NCBI GenBank assembly: GCA_900543605.1
Contig: UQSK01000028.1
Coordinates: 1 to 22,180, forward strand
Reading direction: 5' to 3'
Source of the DNA: an uncultured Collinsella sp.
Lineage (GTDB): Bacteria > Actinomycetota > Coriobacteriia > Coriobacteriales > Coriobacteriaceae
DNA: 22,180 bases
The translations under genes and the position numbers were made by a program. Below, one piece after another: positions 1 to 10,724 of this stretch (positions are counted from its first letter, which is position 1; every line of letters begins with the position of its first letter). Under the pieces are notes generated by a model. It was not told the DNA's origin. It was given only the letters and a program-made list of their open reading frames with translations, and made no database searches.

Positions 1-47
1 CTACACCTATTAAGTCGTCGGCAGCGTCAGATGTGTATAAGAGACAG
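1..47 (+). other. Untrimmed Nextera i5-side adapter
   Basis: Bases 1-6 match the end of the Illumina P5 sequence, 7-14 (CTATTAAG) sit where the i5 index belongs, 15-28 match the Nextera read-1 primer part, and 29-47 are the 19-bp Tn5 mosaic end AGATGTGTATAAGAGACAG. This is library-construction sequence, not genome. From memory, CTATTAAG is index S518 of the Nextera XT v2 set. Genomic sequence begins at about 48. Confidence 0.97.
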
Positions 48-104
48 TCTTTCATGTCCGAGGACGTCCGCGAAGGTTAGCCCTCAGATCCTGCGGTGGG
101 AGAC

Positions 105-3644
<3,540 letters not shown>

Positions 3645-3989
3645 ATACCCCTCTCCTCTCATATAGGTATACAGGCCCCGGCGATCGCCGGGATGTTGGC
3701 GTGATGGGATTTACGCTGTTGCTTCCAATCATCTGGCAGGCAGGCTCAGCAGCAGGTACGTGGCGTGGAGAGAAGACATGCCGAGGCGAGGGACAGCTGA
3801 TGCGCCCCACAGACCCGACCGCCCGTCTTGCACATGACCGAGCGCCGCAAAGGCCGCATGCCGGATGCTCCCGGGCACGCCCCGGCGATGGGAAGCGCCC
3901 GCAACGGAAATCCGCATGCGGGTTTATTGTACCCCGCCGTTAAGTGTAATTTCGACAAATATAGGCGGGCGGTAAAGGTTTACCTCGGG
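3645..3989. other. nifJ upstream region, no gene
   Basis: No convincing coding sequence lies in these 345 bases; the short frames here lack ribosome sites and family-like sequence. The region should hold the nifJ promoter. It contains a perfect 16-bp palindrome (3677-3692) and, on the minus strand, a possible -10 (TACAAT, complement of 3926-3931) without a good -35. The intact FHA gene has a different sequence beyond its homologous 3' flank, so the repeat ends at 3990. Confidence 0.6.
3677..3692. promoter_or_regulatory. Perfect 16-bp palindrome upstream of nifJ
   Basis: CCCGGCGATCGCCGGG is its own reverse complement and has no loop, which suits a dimeric DNA-binding protein better than a hairpin. 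It lies 32 bp upstream of the nifJ start codon, where it could overlap the promoter or leader. The regulator is unknown. Confidence 0.45.
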
Positions 3990-4519
3990 TGACCGCCAAA
4001 GGCCAGAATGGTCCCTCCATCCCCGGACGACTGGCTCTGACGCGCCAAGGAGTGTCCCCAAGTACCGGCAGGAAAGGAACGTCCCTAACTGCCGGCTAGA
4101 GGGCGCCGAGCAGGATGGCGTAGGTGGTGGATTCGCCGAGTTTGAGCTCGTCGCCGGGGTTGAGCTGGGCGGAGCGGCCGGGCTCTACTTGAATACACAC
4201 ACTCGTGGCCCCGTTTACCACCACGGTGCCGTTAGTGGACGACAGGTCCTCGACAAACCATGCGCCAGACTCGTCGCACCAGATATGGGCATGGCGGGCC
4301 GAGACGTCGTCGGTGATGCCGCCCTCCCCCGTTGCCAGCGCGCCGATCTCAACGCCTTCCTCACTCGGCTGAATCCAGCGCGGGACGCTCACCACGTAGC
4401 CGTTTTGCACGCACAGCAGTCCCAGCGGATGCGCCGGCGCGACCTCGTGCTCGCCCGCGACCGAAGATGTGCTCAGCGAGCGCGGCGTCGACGTGTCGCC
4501 GCCACGGGTCGCATGAGCG
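3990..4519 (-). repeat. Left copy of ~530-bp direct repeat (FHA gene 3' end)
   Basis: This stretch aligns throughout with 10725-11263 in the same orientation. It covers the last ~140 codons of the FHA-domain gene, its stop, and about 105 bases of 3' flank including a structured hairpin. The coding part is roughly 80-85% identical by eye at protein level and lacks three residues (VGD) present in the right copy. Homology stops sharply at 4519 on the 5' side of the gene and at 3990 on the 3' side. The two copies flank the AT-richer island. Confidence 0.9.
4065..4095 (-). other. Hairpin 3' of FHA fragment (left copy)
   Basis: Arms CCGGCAG (4065-4071) and CTGCCGG (4089-4095) pair perfectly around a 17-nt loop immediately after the fragment's stop codon. 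The equivalent hairpin after the intact gene has 8-bp arms. No U-run follows, so it is either a non-canonical terminator or an RNA-stabilising/REP-like structure. Confidence 0.55.
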
Positions 4520-4569
4520 CGGCGGCTCGCCCGACTTGGAACTAAGGCGGGCGTGAGAGCAAACGGCAT
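4096..4569 (-). pseudogene. 5'-truncated FHA-domain protein fragment
   Basis: The open frame encodes 157 residues. From residue 18 onward it matches the C-terminal half of the intact FHA protein encoded at 10831-11769, including the whole FHA domain (SARHAHI, then STNGT) and the identical tail ending ESTTYAIL-GAL. The first 17 residues come from unrelated sequence beyond the homology break at 4519, and the intact protein's N-terminal ~170 residues are missing. No ribosome site precedes the apparent ATG. An FHA domain binds phosphothreonine, so the fragment could still fold if expressed, but truncation at a repeat edge argues for a recombination remnant. It keeps an intact frame and few substitutions, so it is either recent or was acquired already diverged. 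Confidence 0.8.
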
Positions 4570-5085
4570 AGGGAACGAATCTTGCGGATGTACTCCTCGA
4601 CGTCAGGCAGGTAAGCCCCACGAAGTCACCGGGGAGGCCCAAGCGGCCCGGCACCACTTCCAGATTCTGACCAGGGCGAGTCGTTCGCCGGTGGCTGAAG
4701 GCTCGCTCCCACCCAAAAGGGGAGATTCGCGTTGTTCCCCAATCGCTCTCGCATCTTTCATTTTGCTCGAGGTGGGCTATGAAAACTTTCCTGGTGAAAG
4801 GCGGCGATTGGTTTCCTTTCTTTCTAGAGGAGCGCGCCTGTAATCTGTTTTCATCCTAAATCAAGTTAAGATCGGACCTTCCAGAGGCAAGTCGACTCAA
4901 ACTGCGAGGCTCCATGTTGGAATAAAGAGCGCTGTCGAAGTGCCAACAACACAAAGCTTGCCAGTCTCAAATAGAACCTTTTGGGAGTCCGATTGGGCCG
5001 CACACCGAATCCCCGCTGGTGGTTTTTTATAGCTGCGCGACAATAAACAAGGTTAGTGCCAGTCCAGCATGAAATTGAGGAACGT
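4520..5085. other. Left island junction, non-coding
   Basis: There is no supported gene in these 566 bases. On the minus strand, near 4545-4680, short protein-like stretches in different frames (for example YLPDVEEYIRKIRSL ending at a TAG at 4542-4544) hint at a decayed coding sequence that I cannot identify. A 26-codon frame at 4779-4859 (+) has a weak purine stretch before its ATG but nothing else to support it. The maturase promoter should lie here, but no clear -35/-10 pair stands out. Confidence 0.4.
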
Positions 5086-6444
5086 ATGCATTTTTTCTCA
5101 GTAAGTGATCGTCGTTACTGCTTCGATGAGGTCACTCGCAATTGCTTTCAGGTTGACCAAGCATCAGAAGATGCGCTTCGCATATTTGAAGCATCGGGAA
5201 GAACGGTCAACTCGAAGTTGCTAACAAAGTCACTTGCTGCGAAAGGCTACGACCAAACGACCATAGCAGAACTTGAAGACGACATTGATGAGTATCAACG
5301 ATTGTCTGAGCGGACTTTCTTAACAAAAGACACGCCTCGAAAACTTAGATCCATCGAACTCCACGTTTCACATGCATGCAACCTTGGTTGTAGTTACTGT
5401 TTTGCCGGTAAAGGAGATTATGGAACGTCTCCTCTGCTGATGACAGACGAGATAGCCTTCAAGGCGGTCGACTACCTCGTCGCAAGTTCATCGGAAAACG
5501 AAACGCTTGCGATCGTCTTTTTTGGTGGGGAACCCATGATTAACGAGCCGCTGATATGGAAAACGGTCGACTATTCAAAAAGAATATACCTCAATAGAAA
5601 CTTTACCTATTCTATTACGACCAACGGAACGCTTTTGAATGACACTGCTGTGAATTCTTTCAAGGAGCACGGGTTTTCTGTTCTGATTAGTCTCGATGGT
5701 ACAGGATGCAAGCACGATGCATCGCGCCCGTACAAGACGGGAGGCGGCTCTTTCTCCGATATCGACAAAAACGTTCGTCGTTTTTCCGAGTCGTTCCCCT
5801 TCGGCGCAAGAGCGACCTTAACAAATAATAACTGTAACCTTGTTGAAGACTATCTTCAGTTTAAAGAGATGGGCTTCAGAAGGATTTACTTCTCGCCCGT
5901 GAGCTCATTCGATGAGAATATCAAACTCGACGAACACTCATTAAACAAAATCAGGGCGGGCCTAATAGATTTGGCGGATCAATATCTCAAACAGATTGAT
6001 CAAGGGGAAAAGCCCTTGTTTAGAACATTGAAAACTGCAGTTGATTTGATTATGAGCAAAAGGATCGCCTTTGTCGGATGCGGGGCTGGCAGGCGTTTTA
6101 TTTCCGTGACTCCCGAAGGGGACGTATACCCCTGTCACAGGTTTGTCGGGATGATGCGATTCAAAATGGGCAACATCGTCACCGGAATTGACGAAACTAG
6201 GTATATTGAAAACTGGAGTCAGGGTGTCGAAAAAAGAATTGACTGTACGGACTGTTGGGCTCGGTCTTTCTGTGGTGGGGGCTGTAGCTGGGAGGCTGCA
6301 GACGAGCACGGCTACTTGCCCAAGAGTCTACACCCTGCATCATGTGAATATAGAAAAATGTGCTACGAGATGGCTTTTGACCTTATTTCCCGCCACTCAT
6401 CTTCGCAGGAGAAAAATCAACGAGAAGCTACTGTATCGGAATAA
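5086..6444 (+). CDS. Radical SAM/SPASM peptide maturase, ranthipeptide type
   Basis: This 452-residue enzyme is predicted to install crosslinks in a ribosomally made Cys-rich peptide by SAM radical chemistry in the cytoplasm. Residues 1-80 look like the substrate-recognition region of SCIFF-type maturases (opening MHFFSVSDRRYCFDEV). The radical SAM cluster motif CNLGCSYC uses C98, C102 and C105, followed by FFGGEP near 145-150. The C-terminal SPASM region has C332, C350, then CxxCx5Cx3C (C387, C390, C396, C400) and C420, the usual pattern for two auxiliary Fe-S clusters. The frame opens at a GTG (5056), but the ATG at 5086 is preferred because GAGG (5077-5080) lies 5 bases upstream. Codon use is more AT-rich than the flanking genes, which suggests transfer. 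Two Cys-rich small peptides follow. Alternatives are a sactipeptide-type or PqqE/QhpD-like maturase; the Cys-X3-Asp-rich substrates favour Cys-to-Asp thioether chemistry. Confidence 0.88.
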   Translation: MHFFSVSDRRYCFDEVTRNCFQVDQASEDALRIFEASGRTVNSKLLTKSLAAKGYDQTTIAELEDDIDEYQRLSERTFLTKDTPRKLRSIELHVSHACNLGCSYCFAGKGDYGTSPLLMTDEIAFKAVDYLVASSSENETLAIVFFGGEPMINEPLIWKTVDYSKRIYLNRNFTYSITTNGTLLNDTAVNSFKEHGFSVLISLDGTGCKHDASRPYKTGGGSFSDIDKNVRRFSESFPFGARATLTNNNCNLVEDYLQFKEMGFRRIYFSPVSSFDENIKLDEHSLNKIRAGLIDLADQYLKQIDQGEKPLFRTLKTAVDLIMSKRIAFVGCGAGRRFISVTPEGDVYPCHRFVGMMRFKMGNIVTGIDETRYIENWSQGVEKRIDCTDCWARSFCGGGCSWEAADEHGYLPKSLHPASCEYRKMCYEMAFDLISRHSSSQEKNQREATVSE

Positions 6445-6566
6445 GCGGTTCAGCGCATTGCTGTCACCATTGTGGAGGTGTTCGTTCTTCTGATTACCGT
6501 CTGCGAAGCTTATTGCTACATTCGCCGAAACCATTCTAGAAATATGGTGAACTAGACATCTTGGTT

Positions 6567-6575
6567 TGTTATACA
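6567..6575 (+). promoter_or_regulatory. Candidate extended -10 promoter for precursor peptides
   Basis: TG-T-TATACA reads as an extended -10 element about 40 bases before the first precursor's GTG start. The -35 region is poor (GTGAAC at 17 bp). The 169-base gap after the maturase leaves room for separate, higher expression of the precursors. Confidence 0.35.
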
Positions 6576-6613
6576 CAATATTGAGATTTTTCTGCACTCA
6601 AAGGGAGGTAGTC

Positions 6614-6817
6614 GTGAAGCATATTCATCCGATTAATCCAGGAAGTGGCGACGAGGCAGGCGTGAAGCCGATGTCTTTTGACTGCCTCTTGGGCATTACT
6701 GACATCTGTACTGTTTATGATAAAGCAGATGGCTGTGGTGCATACGATTACTGCGACTATGACATGGATGGCGGCAGCATCTGCGTTGTAGATCACTGTG
6801 GCATTGATCAAACGTAG
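6614..6817 (+). CDS. Candidate ranthipeptide precursor 1
   Basis: This is a 67-residue acidic peptide starting at GTG, with GGGAGG at 6603-6608, 5 bases upstream. The start is fixed by comparison with the next peptide: both begin MKHIHP and their DNA matches there. Residues 1-22 look like a leader with one Pro/Gly stretch; the core carries six cysteines (C24, C32, C41, C47, C57, C62) within 39 residues. Two are in Cys-X3-Asp units (C32-D36, C41-D45), and C57-D60 and C62-D65 are Cys-X2-Asp. It shares DIC..YD.A...C and S.CV with precursor 2. PapB-type radical SAM enzymes link Cys sulfur to the beta carbon of Asp in CX3D, so this is the likely substrate of the maturase encoded upstream. The cleavage site and mature product are unknown, and no known bacteriocin is recognised. 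Confidence 0.75.
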   Translation: MKHIHPINPGSGDEAGVKPMSFDCLLGITDICTVYDKADGCGAYDYCDYDMDGGSICVVDHCGIDQT

Positions 6818-6847
6818 TCTCTAATTGGATTAAGGTGAGGAGCTGTT

Positions 6848-7027
6848 ATGAAGCATATCCATCCTGTTGGTTCAAATGAACATCCTCCCGTTGAGCCTTG
6901 TTGTCTTGGAGTTGATATATGCAATTTTTACGACATCGCCGAGTGCCCTGTTGCGGATTGGTGCTATGTCGATAAAGAATCAAGCTGTGTTTTGCCAGCA
7001 GATTGGTGCGATCCAGTTGACGAGTAG
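6848..7027 (+). CDS. Candidate ranthipeptide precursor 2
   Basis: This 59-residue peptide is easily missed because it is short. Its ATG follows GAGGAG (6837-6842) by 5 bases and lies 30 bases after precursor 1. It begins MKHIHPVGSN like its neighbour, then has seven cysteines: C18, C19, C25, C33, C39, C47 and C54. The last six align with the six of precursor 1. The CX3D pattern is clearer here: C19-D23, C25-D29, C33-D37 and C54-D58, with C39-D42 (X2) and C47-D52 (X4) close to it. Three tryptophans (two in ADWC) sit beside cysteines. A family of two diverged paralogues sharing leader and Cys/Asp register supports real precursors. Whether the two peptides act separately or together is unknown. 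Confidence 0.75.
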   Translation: MKHIHPVGSNEHPPVEPCCLGVDICNFYDIAECPVADWCYVDKESSCVLPADWCDPVDE

Positions 7028-7105
7028 TTTTGTGGCTAGGAACTATTTGGTCCAATTCAGAATAAGATGGGAACAAATACCAAAATCTCGTGTCTTGGAG
7101 GAGTT

Positions 7106-7213
7106 ATGCCATTATTGCAAGGTCTCGTTGGATTAGCCTTTATACTTGCGTTATATCTGGCACCTTTTTTAATTCTATTCTTCATTATCCGACTCTTTCT
7201 TCGGAGAAAATAG
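7106..7213 (+). CDS. 35-residue hydrophobic membrane peptide
   Basis: The small frame starts at ATG 7106 behind a strong ribosome site (GGAGGAG, 7097-7103). It opens MPLLQGLVGLAFILALYLAP and continues as one almost unbroken hydrophobic segment to about residue 29, ending in a basic tail (RLFLRRK) that predicts a cytoplasmic C-terminus. It has no cysteine, so it is not a third precursor. It lies 78 bases after precursor 2 and before the terminator, so it belongs to the same transcript. Small single-pass proteins of this kind are often immunity, toxin or transport-accessory peptides in bacteriocin loci, but nothing in the sequence decides between these. I do not recognise a family. Confidence 0.55.
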   Translation: MPLLQGLVGLAFILALYLAPFLILFFIIRLFLRRK

Positions 7214-7278
7214 GAGTGTCACGCAAACATTAGCGTAGCTTTCTTCCAATATGAGCCGAGCATTGGCAAGTGGAATAA

Positions 7279-7321
7279 GAAGCCCGACCGTTCGCCACAT
7301 GAAAGTGATCGGACGGGCTTC
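7279..7321 (+). terminator. Terminator of the RiPP transcript
   Basis: Arms 7279-7293 and 7307-7321 pair over 15 positions with two mismatches around a 13-nt loop, with a GC-rich AGCCCG/CGGGCT base. A short T-rich run (TCTATTT) follows on the + strand. It lies 65 bases after the last small gene, so it should end the maturase/precursor transcript before the convergent ABC exporter. Confidence 0.7.
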
Positions 7322-7913
7322 TCTATTTAACCCGGGCCGCCACCCATAGCGGCTTTCCAAGCGCATTCTCAGTGCAAAGCAATCGTCAGTTTAATCCTAT
7401 GCGCTGATACCGCATTTCATTTGTTCGGCTCGAATTCTACGGCCTGGCAACCCTCGCACTCTCCGGCAAATGGATTGAACGCGAAGGCAGAGATGATGTG
7501 TGCGTGGACATCGAGGCTGCTGTAGGCAACATACTGGGACATGGACCCCCGCTGCGCGTGGTATGCGGCCCGGCATATTCATTGCCGTCCAACCCCGTGT
7601 AGTTGCAGCAAAGGGTGGAACCTCAATGCTCAGCTCATGTTGTCCGTGGGACACGAGAATCGTAAGTACACTTTGGTGCGATTCTCACGCTGATACTGAG
7701 CCACCTGGAATAAGATACGTCGCGACAACACTTCGCTTCACCTCTGTCTCGACAAGATGACGTAGACTAAAGTTTCCTTTAGTAAGAGAACGAGAACTAT
7801 ATCTGAAAGCGTTGCGATGGCGTGAAGGCACCGAGTCCGAACCGCCTGAATGCTACGTGCATCTGCATCGCCTTTTTGTTATCTCTGCCAGTTGGGTAGC
7901 ACTACACTTGTCA
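7322..7913. other. Convergent intergenic region with decayed sequence
   Basis: No intact gene is supported in these 592 bases. Minus-strand sequence at 7417-7610 reads as protein-like pieces in two frames. A Cys-Asn-Tyr-Thr-Gly-Leu-Asp-Gly-Asn-Glu-Tyr stretch is followed, after a frameshift near 7575, by about 45 residues including SLDVHAHIISAFAFNPFAGE, ending at a TGA at 7417-7419. This may be the remnant of an unidentified gene. Two small inverted repeats are present: 7655-7662 with 7679-7686 (8-bp arms, 16-nt loop), and 7766-7772 with 7777-7783 (7-bp arms, 4-nt loop). Confidence 0.35.
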
Positions 7914-9566
7914 TCATTTACCCTGGTACATGCTGCCTAAATCCACTACCCCTTCTACCGCGCCGACCATCTCGTCATCGTGAGAGACAACGATGATCAG
8001 CTGGCTTTGCTTGTTGCGCTTAACATAGGCCGCAAGCTCGGCGCGGCTTACAGCGTCTAACCCAGTCGTGGGCTCGTCGAGTACCAAAACTGACGACTTG
8101 CGTGAAATCGCCGACCATAAGTACACTCGGCGCAGCTCACCGCCCGAAAGCGCGGAGCAACGTTTCCCGAGCAACTCCTTCACGCTGTTTTCCAGCGAAA
8201 GTAGGCCATCTACACCCCGGTGATAGGAAGAAAAGGGCGTGTCGAAATACTCTAACAGCTCTTTCACCGTTTCGTCCGGCGCGAAGCACGACTGTGGGCA
8301 GCACGATATCTCTCTCGCACGTATGTAATCCAAGTCGCATTCTTCGATTGGCACGCCGTTGTATTTTACTTTGCCTTTCGATGAGTATAGCCCGAGCATC
8401 AAGTAAAGAAGTGACGTCTTGCCTCTTCCGTTTTCCCCAACTATGCAATATGTACCAGGACCGGAAAACTTGAAAGAAAACCCGCCGAGGACCTCTCGGA
8501 CAGATCCGTCTGGAAGGGCAACCGAGAATTCCAAATCAGATACCGAAATGTCATTTATTTCATCGAGTTTAGCTAAATCGGTCCGATTCCACCCCGATCT
8601 CTCCTTTTCTCTCGTCGCGATAGCCGTCCTATCCCATGATGCTTTGGCATCTTGATAGGATTTGAACAATGACATCATACTTTTCAAAGTCTTAAAGAGA
8701 ACCGCGAAGTATGTACCGATGATAGTGTACTCGCCTATTGACATAGTTCCGTTAATGATTCGTACTCCGGAAACAACAAGTATCACCGCTTGAAACAACG
8801 CTGCGAAAAGACCATCGAGCGATGTCAGAGAATATGATAGCTTTCCGGAGCGCAAAACTTTGGGAAAATAGCTCTTAAACCCAGCGTCGAGCGCTTGTTC
8901 GCTCTTGCCGTACGAAGATGCCAGTTGAATGTTGAGAATCTGATTAAGCTGCGATGCAATTGCGGCGTAAAAGGCGCTGTCCGCCTCTTTCTTCTCATAC
9001 GTGACCCTATACAAAAGTTTCCTCAACCCAGTAATTACACAGAAATACACGATGAGGAGAATGATGGAAAACACCGCGAGAGTTGAATCAATTGACCATA
9101 TGATAAGCAATACGATGGGAATAGCTACAATGGACAGCGGCGCACTGATGAAATTCGCCAAAACGAAGGATGAGACCACGCTGGAGTCGGAAATAATCCG
9201 TTGCGTTGTATAGGCTGGATCGATGGTCCGACTCACCAAGTAATCGTCTCTTTCAAAACGCAAGACGGCCTCCCTGAGAAGATCAAAGGAAAGTCTCGTG
9301 CTTATGCGAATGGAAAGTGTTCCTGCAAAATAAGTAAAGAGGGTGGAGAAAACTCCTATTGACGCAACCAGGAGTGCGAAGAGTGCGGCGTCTCTTTCGC
9401 TGCGGTTACCGAGAAGAAAATCTAAAAATTTTCCGTTCACGTATGGCATGGCATAGGAGAGAGCGGTTCCAATCACCGTGATAGCAATGAAGACGAAAGC
9501 CCCTTTTGCTCTGATGAACCTCGAGAGAACGCATCGAATCAAGGAAGGCCCCAATCTACCCGCCAC
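7914..9566 (-). CDS. ABC exporter (fused TMD-NBD), probable RiPP transporter
   Basis: This 550-residue half-transporter has an N-terminal membrane domain with about six hydrophobic segments (residues ~20-300) and a C-terminal ATPase: Walker A GENGRGKTS (377-385), signature LSGGE (473-477), Walker B VLVLDE (493-498), D-loop and H-loop histidine in VVSHDDE. It should work as a homodimer in the cytoplasmic membrane. There is no C39 peptidase domain, so leader removal would need another protease. It lies in the island, convergent with the maturase genes, and export of or self-protection against the peptide is the likely role by context. The start is GTG at 9566; an in-frame stop lies three codons upstream and no good ribosome site is visible, so a start a few codons downstream is possible. 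Base composition matches the island, not the flanks. Confidence 0.85.
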   Translation of the reverse strand: MAGRLGPSLIRCVLSRFIRAKGAFVFIAITVIGTALSYAMPYVNGKFLDFLLGNRSERDAALFALLVASIGVFSTLFTYFAGTLSIRISTRLSFDLLREAVLRFERDDYLVSRTIDPAYTTQRIISDSSVVSSFVLANFISAPLSIVAIPIVLLIIWSIDSTLAVFSIILLIVYFCVITGLRKLLYRVTYEKKEADSAFYAAIASQLNQILNIQLASSYGKSEQALDAGFKSYFPKVLRSGKLSYSLTSLDGLFAALFQAVILVVSGVRIINGTMSIGEYTIIGTYFAVLFKTLKSMMSLFKSYQDAKASWDRTAIATREKERSGWNRTDLAKLDEINDISVSDLEFSVALPDGSVREVLGGFSFKFSGPGTYCIVGENGRGKTSLLYLMLGLYSSKGKVKYNGVPIEECDLDYIRAREISCCPQSCFAPDETVKELLEYFDTPFSSYHRGVDGLLSLENSVKELLGKRCSALSGGELRRVYLWSAISRKSSVLVLDEPTTGLDAVSRAELAAYVKRNKQSQLIIVVSHDDEMVGAVEGVVDLGSMYQGK

Positions 9567-9712
9567 AAAACATCAATCACTGATACCTTACACCTCAACA
9601 CAACAGGAGCGAAGATTTGCCAATGAGACTGCTTTAAGATTGCCTTGGGCCAATACGGTCTCAAGCTCTTCCTACAAGAGAGTCGGAATCGGACATCTCC
9701 TCCGACGAATCT

Positions 9713-9756
9713 GGCAATCGGGCGATTGAAATATCTTTTTCAACCGCCCGATTGCC
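9713..9756. repeat. 19-bp-arm inverted repeat
   Basis: GGCAATCGGGCG at the start of the left arm (9713-9731) pairs with the right arm (9738-9756) over 19 positions with one mismatch and a 6-nt loop. Neither side carries a U-run. It lies between the ABC exporter start (9566) and the end of the methyltransferase remnant (9845), where it could be an old terminator, an attenuator for the exporter, or part of a mobile-element end. Confidence 0.7.
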
Positions 9757-9844
9757 ACAATAGATTGGAGCGTCCGCCCGCAAACGACCTCGTTTTACAC
9801 CCACCAAATCCTTTGCCTTTTGTCGCCTAGGCTAGAAAAATCGC

Positions 9845-10715
9845 TCATAATAACGCAACCAGCCTGCTCGCTTGAAGAAACCTAAGCCCGTAATGTAGAT
9901 GTGCAAACTTCCGGACGCCTTGCGCGGCATAGCGCGTATAAACTTCGTCAACCGCCTCAGAAATACCTGAGTATCGCGCCAGGGCAAAAGCATACGACGT
10001 CGCCGCCATACCCCGCACCCATTCGGAACGCGGACTAATTGAATAGCTGCACAGTATCATCATACATGCATCTAGACCTGATTCCCCAAGTAGCCGACGT
10101 ATTGATGCGAGCATCGTGGGTCGCCCCTACGCCATCGTCGTCACCCCTATTAGCAGTATTTAGTGTTTTCCTCTAAATGCGTATCGCCACCCTTAAGAAT
10201 ATGAAGTGTTATATCCAGACCCGATTGTCCCCCATCCCCAACGAAGGGATAAGGAATCTCATCCGGAATCGGCAGTAACGGAGGATTCACAACGACAAGC
10301 GAAAAACATGAGTCATCTCACAGAGGGGAGTAAAGGCTCCCCTCAAGCACCCTAGTTTCGTCATCCAAAGAGTTGATGGCAGTGTTCTTCTTACAAAGGT
10401 CGACAACAAAAGGGTTGATTTCTACAGATGTTACATCCATGCCACAGTTGGTAAGTATCAGGCCCTGTATTCTGGGGCCAGAACACAAATCGAGAGCCTT
10501 CCGTGCGCTCTGCGGTGTAAGGCGCCAATCTCAGCAAATCTGTCCCACAATACTGCGCTGAAGAACAAGACGGAACCCCTGAGCCAAACTCCCCTATACC
10601 TTTTTAAGGCTAAGACAGGCAAGTTCACGCACCCGGCATATTCCAGAATAACATCCTATTGTTTTAGATGCTCTACAAGCATGAACAGCCGCGAATCGGA
10701 AAGATCTTCTAGTTT
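9845..10715 (-). pseudogene. Decayed class I SAM methyltransferase
   Basis: Reading the minus strand across frames gives one recognisable protein broken by stops and frameshifts. The N-terminal part (about 10715-10520) is in one frame with a TAG, then a shift leads into RKALDLCSGPRIQGL (motif I, with Arg where the last Gly is expected), TSVEINPFVVDLCKKN (SAM-binding acidic strand), an in-frame TGA near 10318, VVNPPLLPIPDE (the NPP[FYL] motif of PrmC/HemK-like and small-domain MTases) and FVGDGGQSGLDI. Two stops follow near 10144-10149. A separate open frame at 9845-10114 then gives a plausible C-terminus with GESGLDACMMILCSYSI and EWVRGMAATS. The 5' end abuts the repeat edge at 10725. It may once have been a tailoring or unrelated enzyme; nothing functional should be made now. 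Confidence 0.72.
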
Positions 10716-10724
10716 CGCCCCGAC

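Noticed and set aside
29..47. Tn5 mosaic end as evidence of a natural transposon
   Set aside because: It is joined to P5, index and primer sequence, and the opposite end carries the matching read-2 side, so it is library DNA.
3990..4096. CRISPR or tandem repeats near the GTCCC/GGAACG motifs
   Set aside because: The similar motifs are single structured elements in each copy of the FHA 3' flank; there is no regular spacing or spacer array.
4779..4859. 26-codon small ORF starting MKTFLVKGGD
   Set aside because: Only a weak purine stretch precedes it and nothing similar lies nearby; at this length an open frame is expected by chance.
7655..7783. Two small hairpins downstream of the exporter
   Set aside because: Short stems without U-runs, 130 or more bases from the exporter stop; not enough to call a terminator.
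10323..10344. Perfect 8-bp stem GAGGGGAG/CTCCCCTC
   Set aside because: It lies inside the methyltransferase remnant, in sequence that reads as coding (EGSLYSPL), and has no U-run, so it is probably a by-product of codons.
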